A DNA stretch of 64,000 bases. Origin: Thermoplasmata archaeon (GTDB lineage Archaea > Thermoplasmatota > Thermoplasmata > UBA10834). Positions 1 through 7,277 of the stretch are shown piece after piece. The stretch covers positions 1-64,000 of the forward strand of contig JAEHCM010000003.1 of NCBI GenBank assembly GCA_020696365.1, in the 5' to 3' direction. The translations under genes were made by a program, and so were the position numbers. Each line of letters opens with the position of its first letter. The stretch's first letter is position 1. The notes under the pieces were generated by a model. The model saw only the letters and a list, made by a program, of their open reading frames with translations. It had not been told where the DNA came from and did not search any database.

Positions 1-334
1 TAACCTTGCACAAGTGCTGCGACCGCCATCCATGCTGGGCAAGCATGAGCCATTCGAGCCTTAGATACACATCTGGCTCACGACGAACCGCCTCGTGCCA
101 CCTACGGACAATGTCGTCAGGTGGTGTAGACCGGCGACGCACTCTAGGCAGCCTCGGCAAATCACTCTTTGAGTCGACTGGCCAGGGCAGGCCAATCCCA
201 TTCTTCCATACGCTCGCGAGGGCAGAAATGACCGTCCGCAAGCTCAGCTGTGGAATGGTCGCTAAGAATGAAAGCAGTTCATCCCGGCCTCTCTTGGCAC
301 TCAGTTGCCTCTTGGTCACGCCATCGAGCTTCAT
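1..334 (-). CDS. Tyrosine recombinase/integrase, partial (cut by window edge)
   Basis: The minus-strand frame is open from the window edge and gives about 111 residues after the ATG at 334. It begins MKLDGVTKRQLS and ends LRLEWLMLAQHGWRSQHLCKV. The first ~60 residues look like an integrase core-binding domain. The end resembles the start of the catalytic domain, where the Arg of HGWR sits at the first Arg of the R-K-H-x-R-Y set. The rest of the catalytic domain lies outside the window, so activity cannot be judged. The frame stays open upstream of this ATG to a stop near 405, so a GTG start a few codons earlier is possible. It is divergent from the gene at 472. The identification rests on motif layout only. 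Confidence 0.55.
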   Translation of the reverse strand, partial: MKLDGVTKRQLSAKRGRDELLSFLATIPQLSLRTVISALASVWKNGIGLPWPVDSKSDLPRLPRVRRRSTPPDDIVRRWHEAVRREPDVYLRLEWLMLAQHGWRSQHLCKV

Positions 335-403
335 CTCCAGCCAGAACCTCCGAAACACAATCGCGTTCCCGCAAGTCCCGTTGGATGCACCGCGCAGAGC
401 GAT

Positions 404-421
404 TTAAAACACATGTTTTAA
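404..421. promoter_or_regulatory. Perfect palindrome, likely repressor operator
   Basis: The sequence TTAAAACACATGTTTTAA is an 8-bp perfect inverted repeat with a 2-bp centre. It lies between the divergent recombinase and the operon starting at 472. That operon encodes an ArsR-type winged-helix regulator, a family that binds short AT-rich palindromes of this kind, so autoregulation is a reasonable inference. The repeat overlaps TATA-like bases on both strands, so a bound protein could block both promoters. Confidence 0.5.
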
Positions 422-445
422 TAGTAATATTGTCATCATGCTAAT

Positions 446-480
446 AAGATACACATCATAATGGTGCTCCAATGAAAGAC
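446..480 (+). repeat. Leader segment shared with 846-881, copy 1
   Basis: This stretch contains TACACA, then AATGGTGCTCCAATGAAAGAC. It closely matches the stretch just before and over the start of the regulator gene at 873. It includes a GGTG that could pair with the 16S rRNA 3' end about 8 bases before the ATG at 472. The match continues into the first codons, so it looks like a duplication rather than only a shared ribosome binding site. Confidence 0.5.
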
Positions 481-843
481 TCGAATCGTCCGACACGTGA
501 AGACATATTGGCTCTTGTCGCCGGGCTCGTACCTGATATACCACGACCCAGTGAAATCATTGCCAAGGTAGAAGCAGGAGACAAGATCTTGTGGCTCGAG
601 GGATGGTGTGACGGGTGCATCGCCGACAGGGGATTTCCCCCGAAAGGACAAGGACTGCTCAAGGAGAAGCTGGACTACATTCGTGAGATAACACAGGGAT
701 TCCTTCGGCAGAGAGCAGCGGATAGAGATATGACCGTCGAGTGGTCAGGATTCATCCCACTGAAGGGGAAAGAGCACTTGTACGGTGTGTCATGGGCTGT
801 CTTCACGAAGAAGCGACCGAAGGGGCACATGGCCATCAAATGA
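472..843 (+). CDS. Uncharacterised 123-residue protein
   Basis: I do not recognise a family. The protein is soluble, with no signal peptide or membrane segment. Its middle reads ILWLEGWCDGCIADRGFPP, a CxxC pair that could bind metal or act in thiol chemistry. A basic helix follows, and then a strand-rich end (TVEWSGFIPLKG, YGVSWAVFTKK). The gene opens an apparent operon: its stop overlaps an ATG at 840, and the ArsR-type regulator and an MFS exporter follow. A role tied to whatever signal or compound that operon handles is inferred from position only. The start at 472 is supported by the GGTG-bearing leader it shares with the next gene. Confidence 0.65.
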   Translation: MKDSNRPTREDILALVAGLVPDIPRPSEIIAKVEAGDKILWLEGWCDGCIADRGFPPKGQGLLKEKLDYIREITQGFLRQRAADRDMTVEWSGFIPLKGKEHLYGVSWAVFTKKRPKGHMAIK

Positions 844-845
844 AC

Positions 846-881
846 AAGAATACACACGTCAATGGTGCTACAATGAGAGAC
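846..881 (+). repeat. Leader segment shared with 446-480, copy 2
   Basis: This copy reads TACACACGTCAATGGTGCT, then ACAATGAGAGAC, and ends in the first codons of the regulator gene. It supports the ATG at 873 rather than the in-frame ATG at 840, because its ATG lies at the same place in the repeat as the start of the gene at 472. Confidence 0.5.
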
Positions 882-1469
882 CGAAAGATCATCAGGGATG
901 CCAGTGCGTTTCAGTTGCTGGCCGACGAGACCAGGATGAAGATGATATACCTGCTCCGTGCAAAGGAGATGACCGTCGGTCAGATTGTAGGCGAGCTAGG
1001 GTTAACCCCTCCGACCATATACCACCACATCAAGAGACTACGCAAAGCAGACATGGTGAAAGTATCAAGAGAAGAACGAACCGAGCACATCGTTGAGTCG
1101 TTCTACCGGGCGACCGCCGGGTACTTTCACTTCGTCAACGGAGCCTGCGCAAGCGAATGCGGAGGCATGGAGTGGATTCAGGAAATTCTAAAAGGACTCA
1201 GCAATCTTGGCTTCGAAGTCGACCCGAGCGAGAAGAAGACTGCTAGGATACTGAAGCTGGGTGAGGACCTCAAGCGACAGAGGGAAGACCCGGACATTGT
1301 CGGAAGGATCTACGACATGGACGACATCGACCCATCAGTCGGAGAGGACCTCGCAGAGTTCGCAATGATGATGAAGATGAATGACCGCGAATTCACGAAG
1401 TACCTCGAGACTCAGCGGACCCTCAGGGAACGGCTTCTGTCAGGTAGAGTCAACAAGAGCAAGCCATAG
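873..1469 (+). CDS. ArsR-type winged-helix transcriptional regulator
   Basis: This is a predicted DNA-binding regulator of 198 residues. Residues ~5-80 form an ArsR/HTH_20-type winged helix (FQLLADETRMKMIYLL, then MTVGQIVGELGL, then PPTIYHHIKRLRKADMV, where the last is the recognition helix). The remaining ~115 residues are helical and acidic and may form a dimerisation or ligand domain. One CASEC pair near residue 92 could bind metal or sense redox state, but the usual ArsR arsenic motif is absent. The gene lies between an unknown protein and an MFS exporter. The palindrome at 404-421 is a natural candidate for its operator. The start at 873 is chosen from the shared leader; 840 is the alternative. 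Confidence 0.75.
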   Translation: MRDRKIIRDASAFQLLADETRMKMIYLLRAKEMTVGQIVGELGLTPPTIYHHIKRLRKADMVKVSREERTEHIVESFYRATAGYFHFVNGACASECGGMEWIQEILKGLSNLGFEVDPSEKKTARILKLGEDLKRQREDPDIVGRIYDMDDIDPSVGEDLAEFAMMMKMNDREFTKYLETQRTLRERLLSGRVNKSKP

Positions 1470-1510
1470 TCGGACTACCGGAAGAAGACCCTCCAGTTGG
1501 AGGCGGTGTC

Positions 1511-2815
1511 TTGGTGTCGAACAGAAGTGCTCTCTGGAATCATCGAGATTTCCTCAATGTCTGGGCTGCGGAGACAGTGTCTGTCTTCGGAAGCCAGTTC
1601 TACCTGATTGCGATGCCGTTAGCTGCAGTCATCCTTCTGGATGCCAGCGCATACGAGATGGGCATCCTGTTCTCACTTGAGATGCTGCCCTTTCTCCTTT
1701 TCGGTCTCCTGGCTGGTGTGCTCGCGGACAGGAGGCGTAGAAGGACAATAATGATAGTCTGTGATTTCGGAAGGGCAGTCGCACTTGCAGTCATTCCAGT
1801 ATCGTGGTACTTCGGCGCTCTGAGCCTGCCAATCATGTACGCTGTTGCATTCGTTGCGGGGACCTTCACTGCCTTCTTCGACATCGCTTACCAAGCATAT
1901 CTACCAGTTCTGGTCAAGCGGTCCGAACTCCTGGACGCGAACAGCAAGCTCGAGACAAGTAGAGCTTCGTCTCAGGTTGCTGGCCCAAGCATAGCCGGGC
2001 TGGCAGTGAACGCCCTGGGAGCGCCATTGGCCATCACGGGTAACTTCATATCGTTCCTTGGTTCCGCCGTCCTCCTATTACGAGTCAAGAAGAGGGAACT
2101 GGTAGTAAGGGCGGAGGCATGCAAGTCGGTGCTTGGAGAGATCAAGGAAGGGCTCGACATAGTCCTTTCAAGCAGGTTACTGAGAGGGATAGCGGGATGC
2201 ACGGCAACAGGGAACCTCTTCTGGAGTATGTCGTACGCAATTCTAGTGCTGTTCATGGAGAGTACTCTTGAGTTATCTGCCATCTGGATTGGAGCAGTAT
2301 TTGCGGTTGGGGCGCTTGGAGCTGTGGCCGGAGCAGTATTATCTTCGCGCATAGTCTCAGCTCTTGGGCTCGGGAGGGCCATAATTCTATCCGCATTCCT
2401 GGGAGGGGTGCCCAGTATGCTGATAGTCCTGGCGTACCCGTCAAATGCCTTGCTCGTGCTCATGCCCATCTGGTTTGCGACAGGGTTTACGGGCGTAGTC
2501 TACAACGTGAACCAGGTCAGCCTCCGACAGGCTATCACGCCCGACCGCCTTCAAGGCAAGATGAACGCTACCATGAGGTTCATCGTCTGGGGGGTTTATC
2601 CGATCGGAGGTATCGTCGGAGGACTCCTCGGCGAGACTGTGGGGCTACGCATGACCATTCTCATAGCTGGAATCGGTATGCTGGCATCTGTAGCATGGAT
2701 CGTTCTCTCCCCAGTAGCGAAAGTCAAGGTGCTTCCGAGTGGAAGTGAAGAAGCTGAAGAGACCGGATTACCACACGGGTCGGAAGATACAGTGTGTTGT
2801 GCCCAGACCTATTAG
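1511..2815 (+). CDS. MFS efflux transporter
   Basis: This 434-residue membrane protein has about 12 hydrophobic helices and belongs to the MFS_3 (EntS/macrolide-efflux-like) group. The start WNHRDFLNVWAAETVSVFGSQ is typical of that group. The conserved loop after helix 2 is present (LLAGVLADRRRRRTI), as is a late loop (QVSLRQAITPDRLQGKMNA) common in these exporters. The polar C-terminal ~30 residues are cytoplasmic. It probably exports a toxic compound sensed by the upstream ArsR-type regulator, from which it is separated by 41 bases. GGAGGCGGTG sits directly upstream, so the start is TTG at 1511 or, with better spacing, GTG at 1514. The substrate is unknown. Confidence 0.8.
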   Translation: MVSNRSALWNHRDFLNVWAAETVSVFGSQFYLIAMPLAAVILLDASAYEMGILFSLEMLPFLLFGLLAGVLADRRRRRTIMIVCDFGRAVALAVIPVSWYFGALSLPIMYAVAFVAGTFTAFFDIAYQAYLPVLVKRSELLDANSKLETSRASSQVAGPSIAGLAVNALGAPLAITGNFISFLGSAVLLLRVKKRELVVRAEACKSVLGEIKEGLDIVLSSRLLRGIAGCTATGNLFWSMSYAILVLFMESTLELSAIWIGAVFAVGALGAVAGAVLSSRIVSALGLGRAIILSAFLGGVPSMLIVLAYPSNALLVLMPIWFATGFTGVVYNVNQVSLRQAITPDRLQGKMNATMRFIVWGVYPIGGIVGGLLGETVGLRMTILIAGIGMLASVAWIVLSPVAKVKVLPSGSEEAEETGLPHGSEDTVCCAQTY

Positions 2816-2960
2816 AATGTACCTGATCGGCCGCAGAAACTGCCGAGGAGTCAATCTCGGCCTTCCCTCGTGCGATTGGGTTCTGGCCAATATCGATGTG
2901 TGAATCCGATAGGATGCACTTATCGAAAAGGGCCGAGCAAGGGTCTACCGTGGCTGCCAG

Positions 2961-2996
2961 AGAGAAAAGGCCATAGGGGCGGAAGGGCATTCCGTA
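2961..2996 (+). repeat. Accessory-region direct repeat, copy 1
   Basis: The core GAAAAGGCCATAGGGG is followed by CGGAAGGGCATTCCG. It recurs at 8557, 8899 and (diverged) 10021, always on the plus strand and always outside genes. This copy lies in the 272-base gap between the MFS gene and the flavodoxin, about 90 bases before the flavodoxin start. A TATA-like box (GTATATTG, ~3018) lies between the repeat and the gene. Confidence 0.6.
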
Positions 2997-3087
2997 CTTG
3001 TCGCAATGTCGCTCCTCAGTATATTGAGCGCGAGTCCAGACCTATAGACGAAACAAGACAACCCTGATGAACTAGGAGGGAGATACG

Positions 3088-3618
3088 ATGAAGAATATGT
3101 TGACAAGTGAAGTGCAGGCGCAACCGGCTTCAGGAACAAGGAGAATCCTTGTAGCCTACTTCTCGTGGTCCGGCAACACGCGTGAGATTGCCAATCAGAT
3201 TCACAAGATCGTCAGCGGCAATCTCTTCGAAATCGTGAGCGTGGACAAATATCCCAGCGATTATGACGAGACTGTGAAACAGGCAAGAAAGGAACTTGAG
3301 ACAGGTTGCAGGCCTCAGCTGGTATCGGAAGTCGAGGATATCGAATCTTACGACGTGGTCTTCATTGGCTATCCTAATTGGTGTGAAACGATACCTGCGC
3401 CAGTGGCATCGTTCCTGTCAAAGTGCGATTCAACTGGAAAGACCATCGCACCGTTCTGCACGCATGGGGGAGACCGTCTGGGGCGGAGCGTCGAGGACAT
3501 CGCCAAGCTCTGCCAGCGGTCCACAGTTCTGGAAGGTCTTGCGGTCCGGGGTAGCGAAGTGAGGAACGCGCAGGGCAAAGTATCCGAGTGGCTGCGCAAA
3601 ACTGGAGTGGCGGAATAG
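3088..3618 (+). CDS. Flavodoxin-family protein
   Basis: This 176-residue cytoplasmic FMN protein carries electrons or reduces small substrates. The flavodoxin fold is visible: strand 1 and the phosphate loop are ILVAYFSWSGNTREIAN (residues ~20-37), and VVFIGYPNWCETIPAPV and IAPFCTHGGDRLGRS are the later FMN loops. The loops resemble the flavodoxin_4 group, which often occurs as single-domain proteins with stress or detoxification genes. A good AGGAGGGA precedes the ATG. The first ~15 residues are poorly conserved in type, so a shorter start is possible. It stands alone, in the same orientation as the MFS operon. Confidence 0.8.
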   Translation: MKNMLTSEVQAQPASGTRRILVAYFSWSGNTREIANQIHKIVSGNLFEIVSVDKYPSDYDETVKQARKELETGCRPQLVSEVEDIESYDVVFIGYPNWCETIPAPVASFLSKCDSTGKTIAPFCTHGGDRLGRSVEDIAKLCQRSTVLEGLAVRGSEVRNAQGKVSEWLRKTGVAE

Positions 3619-3933
3619 GTGACTATTTTGTCAGCAGAAACTCGACTAGATGCCATGGCCCCCTGTGAGAGCGAAAAAAAGTGAGAAGGTGTTTAGCTCG
3701 GTGCCAATTCCCTCAGATAGAGATGAGCCATTCAACCGGGTTTGCATGTCGCACAAACTGAACCTCGAGTTCCACGAGGAAAGGCGATGAAAGGGATTAT
3801 ACCCCGGTACAAAAAACCTCTGATTGAAAATGAGCCAGGCGTCTCGGTTCAAAGTCGGCCCCCTGCACTTCGCCAGCAGTCTTCAGATGGAGCAATGGCG
3901 GTTACTCAGTCTCTCCGGATATCGGTGGATGGG
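3619..3933. other. Intergenic, 315 bases, with a degenerate repeat
   Basis: No credible gene is present. At 3658-3696 the sequence GCCCCCTG, then GAGA, then GTGAGAAGGTGTTTAG resembles the region at 10018-10056 that holds repeat copy 4 (GCCCCCTGAGAAAAGG, then GGGTTTAG). This suggests an older, decayed copy after the flavodoxin. The rest is unremarkable and ends at the 3' end of the minus-strand UbiA gene. Confidence 0.35.
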
Positions 3934-4818
3934 TCATGCGAGGAGCCAGCCAGCCGCCATTGCAGTCATCGCAGCACTCATTGTGACCGCTCCGAGAATG
4001 GGCTTAGGAGTGCGCATGAAGGCAAAACCAGAGTAGATCCCAAGAGGCAATGTTGCCGCCATGGCGATGGCGACCTCGAATGGGAACAAGTCTCCTGAGA
4101 ACGCGAAGACGGAGATATAGCTTGAGGCAATCAGAACCGGATACAACGGCTTTGTCCAGCTCCCTAGCCTCACAACTAGAGTGAGCTTCCCAGATTGCAT
4201 GTCCGCTAGCATGTCGGCCCAATGAATGCCCAAGAGGTTTGCCAATACGACGAGGAAGACTGGAACGCACCATAGAATCGCCCTCGAGGGTATTTCGCTG
4301 GTATGGGACGCGAACGCCATGAGAGGCATGAGGAACCCGCCAAGAATGGCATTGTCAAGCTCCCCCCAGCCCCTCCTTATGAGCTGCGTCGGCGGCATAG
4401 AATACGCCCAGCCTCCAAACAGACCCAACAGGACGATCAATCCCGTGACGGGATAAAGAACACCTGACGCGACACCTACTGCCGTCAGGATCATGGCGGT
4501 TCCGAGCGAGGCAACCGCTGCATTCAGAGCCAGCGACCTGGGAACCTGTTTTGACATTAGAACACCGCTGCCTCCTGAAATTATGGTTCTCTTGGTACGC
4601 GAGTCTGTGTCCACGTCAGAATACTCATCGGCATAGTGCGCCATCATTATCGCAGAAATCAAAATGACAAAACCGAGGAAAGCGGCCATCGTGTCGACCG
4701 CTCCTGTTTCGTAATGCACCATAGCCAGGCCAAGGGTGTATGAAATGACGCCGGCAACAATGATCAGAGGCCTCGCCATCTTCACCAACGCGATCAGCGT
4801 TGAATAGGATGTGGCCAT
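3934..4818 (-). CDS. UbiA-family prenyltransferase
   Basis: This 294-residue integral membrane enzyme would transfer an isoprenoid chain from a prenyl diphosphate to an acceptor. About eight to nine membrane helices are visible. Both Asp-rich motifs are present: HYADEYSDVDTD (residues ~61-72, the usual NDxxD region with its first Asn changed to Ala) and HWADMLADMQSGKLTL (~200). The second motif closely follows the MenA-like form DxxxDxxxGKxTL. It is the last gene of a four-gene operon, three bases after the glycosyltransferase, with an ArsS-like radical SAM enzyme at the head. The acceptor is unknown. The context suggests a lipid-linked product rather than a respiratory quinone, but that is inference. 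Confidence 0.85.
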   Translation of the reverse strand: MATSYSTLIALVKMARPLIIVAGVISYTLGLAMVHYETGAVDTMAAFLGFVILISAIMMAHYADEYSDVDTDSRTKRTIISGGSGVLMSKQVPRSLALNAAVASLGTAMILTAVGVASGVLYPVTGLIVLLGLFGGWAYSMPPTQLIRRGWGELDNAILGGFLMPLMAFASHTSEIPSRAILWCVPVFLVVLANLLGIHWADMLADMQSGKLTLVVRLGSWTKPLYPVLIASSYISVFAFSGDLFPFEVAIAMAATLPLGIYSGFAFMRTPKPILGAVTMSAAMTAMAAGWLLA

Positions 4819-4821
4819 GAC

Positions 4822-5562
4822 TCATCTCCTGGAATAGTAGTAGTCGAATATCTGGCCAGGATTCCCGCCGAGTGCGTACCAGAGACGGCATTTGAGGAAT
4901 CTTGCGGTATGTCGAATGCTGCCGTGCTTTCGGAAAGCATCAGCGCTTGTGGTCACCGTCTCTCGAAGAAGTCTCACCTTGCCGTGCTTTCTCAAGCATC
5001 TTCCAAGTCTGACGTCCTCCATGATTGGCACATCCAATGCCGGAAGGCATTCCTTAAGGAGATCTGTCCGCAGGAATATCCCCCTGTCGCCCCAGACGTC
5101 GCCCATGACCCACGACATGAGGCTGCCCAACGGCAAGAGGAACTGAAGATAAGCGCTTTTTTCATCGAAGGACCTGGAGAATGCGCCGCCAGCTGTCTTC
5201 GGATCCGACAACGCCTTGACAATGGCAGAGTCCCAGTCATTCGGCAATGTAGTATCCGAGTGGAGGAGTAGAGATAGGAGCCCTTTTGCGGCCTTCGAGC
5301 CCTCGATGAAAGCGTATCCGCGTCCGATACGATTGGCGATTAGAACTGTCTCGAGCGGTCCCTCGGGAGATATCTTGCCCACTAGCTCAGGGCCATTGAT
5401 GACGACAATCAGCTCCGCGATGACATTGGAGGTCTGGACAGACGCTCTAATCTGCGGAAGCCTGGAGATGCCCTCATGCACTGGCACTATGACCGATATA
5501 ATTGTCCTTCCTTCATTCGGCGATTGCCATTCAGCCATTCTCGCAGCCATTCCCTCTATCAT
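4822..5562 (-). CDS. Family 2 glycosyltransferase, rSAM/selenodomain-associated (TIGR04283-like)
   Basis: This 246-residue GT-A fold enzyme has no membrane segment. The start is SVIVPVHEGISRLPQI and the nucleotide-binding loop is IVVINGPE. The metal motif appears as LLLHSDTTLPNDW, matching the pattern (FLHADTxLPxGW) of the TIGR04283 transferases. Later motifs are GDRGIFLRTDLL and VPIMEDVRLGRCLRKHG. Members of that family typically neighbour a TIGR04282 transferase and an ArsS-like radical SAM protein, and both are present here upstream in the same operon. The start overlaps the end of the previous gene by four bases. The donor sugar is not predictable. Confidence 0.85.
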   Translation of the reverse strand: MIEGMAARMAEWQSPNEGRTIISVIVPVHEGISRLPQIRASVQTSNVIAELIVVINGPELVGKISPEGPLETVLIANRIGRGYAFIEGSKAAKGLLSLLLHSDTTLPNDWDSAIVKALSDPKTAGGAFSRSFDEKSAYLQFLLPLGSLMSWVMGDVWGDRGIFLRTDLLKECLPALDVPIMEDVRLGRCLRKHGKVRLLRETVTTSADAFRKHGSIRHTARFLKCRLWYALGGNPGQIFDYYYSRR

Positions 5563-6272
5563 CTCAACAAGGCCTTATTCCTACTGATAAACTGCATCGT
5601 TCTCGATGCGAATGACCTCTGCTCACAGAGATTCTGAAACAGTGCGATGAGATCATCCTTTGTGTCGACGTCGCTCCACGTTTCAAGTATATGCGTCTTC
5701 AAGCCTGCCGCCTCCAATCTAGACATAGTATCCTCGAACACCCGCGAGGTACTCCAATGAATACCGTCAAACGCACTTGGAAGGAACCCGCGGCAACTGA
5801 ATCCTATGAGGTAGTATCCCCCATCGGTCGAAGGGCCGATTGCCGCATCGTTACTGTCGAGCGCGGCTGAGGACTCGATCAGTGTCCCGACGGGCAGGTC
5901 CGGCGAGTCGCTGCCGATCACCATGGCCTTCTCGAACTCCATAGCGAAAACATCGCAGAAGGCATTCCTGAGCCTCGTTCCAATGTCCGACCCGCGCTGA
6001 GGAACATATGTCATGTCTGTTCCGAGCCATCTCTGGAATGCTTCCAGTCTGGTTCTTGGATGGTAGCAGATGGAACACGGAATGCCTGATGCCTTGAGAG
6101 TCTCTATCGAATCCAGTACGAAGCACCTGTAGAGGTCAATGACCTTGTCTGCTGGCAGGCTCTGTGCGAGCCTTCGCTTGACAACTCCTTTCTCAGGATA
6201 TTTCGTGAAGAGAAGAACGCATGCGTTTGATGGGGCATCGCAATTCTCAAGATTCTTCTTTCTACCGGACAA
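5559..6272 (-). CDS. DUF2064/TIGR04282-like nucleotidyltransferase-fold transferase
   Basis: This 237-residue protein matches the rSAM/selenodomain-associated transferase 1 pattern. It has LLFTKYPEKGVVKRRLA near residue 20, VIGSDSPDLPVGTLIES, the glycine-rich GPSTDGGYYLIGFSC, and IHWSTSRVFEDTM. The fold is related to sugar nucleotidyltransferases and GT-A enzymes. In other organisms the family pairs with a TIGR04283 glycosyltransferase, as here, but its reaction has not, to my knowledge, been firmly assigned. It overlaps the radical SAM gene upstream by 11 bases and the glycosyltransferase downstream by 4, so it is translated within one operon. Confidence 0.85.
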   Translation of the reverse strand: MSGRKKNLENCDAPSNACVLLFTKYPEKGVVKRRLAQSLPADKVIDLYRCFVLDSIETLKASGIPCSICYHPRTRLEAFQRWLGTDMTYVPQRGSDIGTRLRNAFCDVFAMEFEKAMVIGSDSPDLPVGTLIESSAALDSNDAAIGPSTDGGYYLIGFSCRGFLPSAFDGIHWSTSRVFEDTMSRLEAAGLKTHILETWSDVDTKDDLIALFQNLCEQRSFASRTMQFISRNKALLR

Positions 6273-7218
6273 GTGCTCCCTCGCATGACGATCCTTGGCC
6301 CGCAGTGCAGCCGAAGCAATGGTTCCCTGTTACGATTCTTCTGTGGGAGTACAGCTTTGGGTCGCAATCACGAATGTGCTGAGGGACGGAGTCATCGACG
6401 GTCAATCCAAGGCCGAGATTGAAATCGCAGTCGTAGACCTTTCCGTCCCAACCGACATTGATCTGGCTTCTGCACATCAGCCCATCGATGGTTTCTTTGT
6501 TGAATGCTTTCCTCAGAAGTCGATTATAACTCTGGAGAGTGCCCTTTCTGCGCAGCATCGCATTGAAACGGCCAATTGGCATGTTGGCAATTGTGATAAG
6601 GTTATCGAAGTCGACATCGTATTCCTTGGAGAGCGTCTCCCGGTATTCCTGCTCTAAGAGTGACTGATCTGCTGGCAAGAAATCGCCCTCCGGGTTGAAT
6701 ACCAAGTCCAGTTGAAGTTCGGAAGCCCTTCCATAGCCAGCTTTGTTGATGTACCTCAGAGCCTCGACGCTGCGATCGAAGGCGCGGTCTCCACGGATAG
6801 AGTCGACTTCCTTCTTGAGATAGCAGGGGAGAGAAGCAACGAGCTTCACCTTGTTCTGTTTGAAGAAGTCAATCATCGGCTTCATTCCTGGCTCGGTGAG
6901 AATTGTCAGATTTGTCCTTATTTGGACTCTGAACCCCGCCCTAGACATCGCCTTGACGAACCTCTTCAGATTGGGATTCATCTCGGGGGCTCCTCCGGTT
7001 ATGTCCACAAGATTCGGTCTGATGTCGCGCGCAGCGGCTATCACAAGCTGCATGGTATGCCAATCCATCAGCTCCTTCTTCTCGGGGCCCGCTTCGAGAT
7101 GACAGTGTTTGCAGCGATTGTTGCAGAGCAGCCCAATGTTCACCTGAAGCGTATTCAATCCGTCTGCAAATAGCTCAGCCCCAGCAACACTCTTGATCCT
7201 CTTTCCAAACTCATTCAT
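6262..7218 (-). CDS. ArsS-like radical SAM protein with Cys-rich C-terminus (TIGR04167-like)
   Basis: This radical SAM enzyme has 318 residues from the ATG at 7218. The [4Fe-4S] motif is CNNRCKHC at residues ~33-40, followed by the SAM-binding DITGGAPEMNP. The C-terminal third resembles DUF3641, with CRSQINVGWDGKVYDCDFN and, near the end, HCFGCTAGQGSSCEG, a likely auxiliary cluster site. Family relatives include ArsS, proposed in cyanobacteria and algae to add the 5'-deoxyadenosyl group in arsenosugar synthesis. No arsM is visible here, so the substrate remains open. An earlier in-frame ATG at 7305 would read through a TATA-like stretch (CTATTAAGAGTCACTATA, minus strand, ~7248-7265), so I prefer 7218. 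It heads the operon with the two transferases and UbiA. Confidence 0.85.
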   Translation of the reverse strand: MNEFGKRIKSVAGAELFADGLNTLQVNIGLLCNNRCKHCHLEAGPEKKELMDWHTMQLVIAAARDIRPNLVDITGGAPEMNPNLKRFVKAMSRAGFRVQIRTNLTILTEPGMKPMIDFFKQNKVKLVASLPCYLKKEVDSIRGDRAFDRSVEALRYINKAGYGRASELQLDLVFNPEGDFLPADQSLLEQEYRETLSKEYDVDFDNLITIANMPIGRFNAMLRRKGTLQSYNRLLRKAFNKETIDGLMCRSQINVGWDGKVYDCDFNLGLGLTVDDSVPQHIRDCDPKLYSHRRIVTGNHCFGCTAGQGSSCEGALVR

Positions 7219-7277
7219 TTTCCCGCCATATCCCCGTGCCCGGACCGTTATAGTGACTCTTAATAGCTCTTCTGATT

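Noticed and set aside
2870-3067. 65-codon frame spanning repeat copy 1
   Set aside because: It consists mostly of the repeat and promoter bases of the flavodoxin gene and has no ribosome binding site.
3742-4098. 118-codon plus-strand frame after the flavodoxin
   Set aside because: Its second half is antisense to UbiA and the first half has no recognisable protein character.
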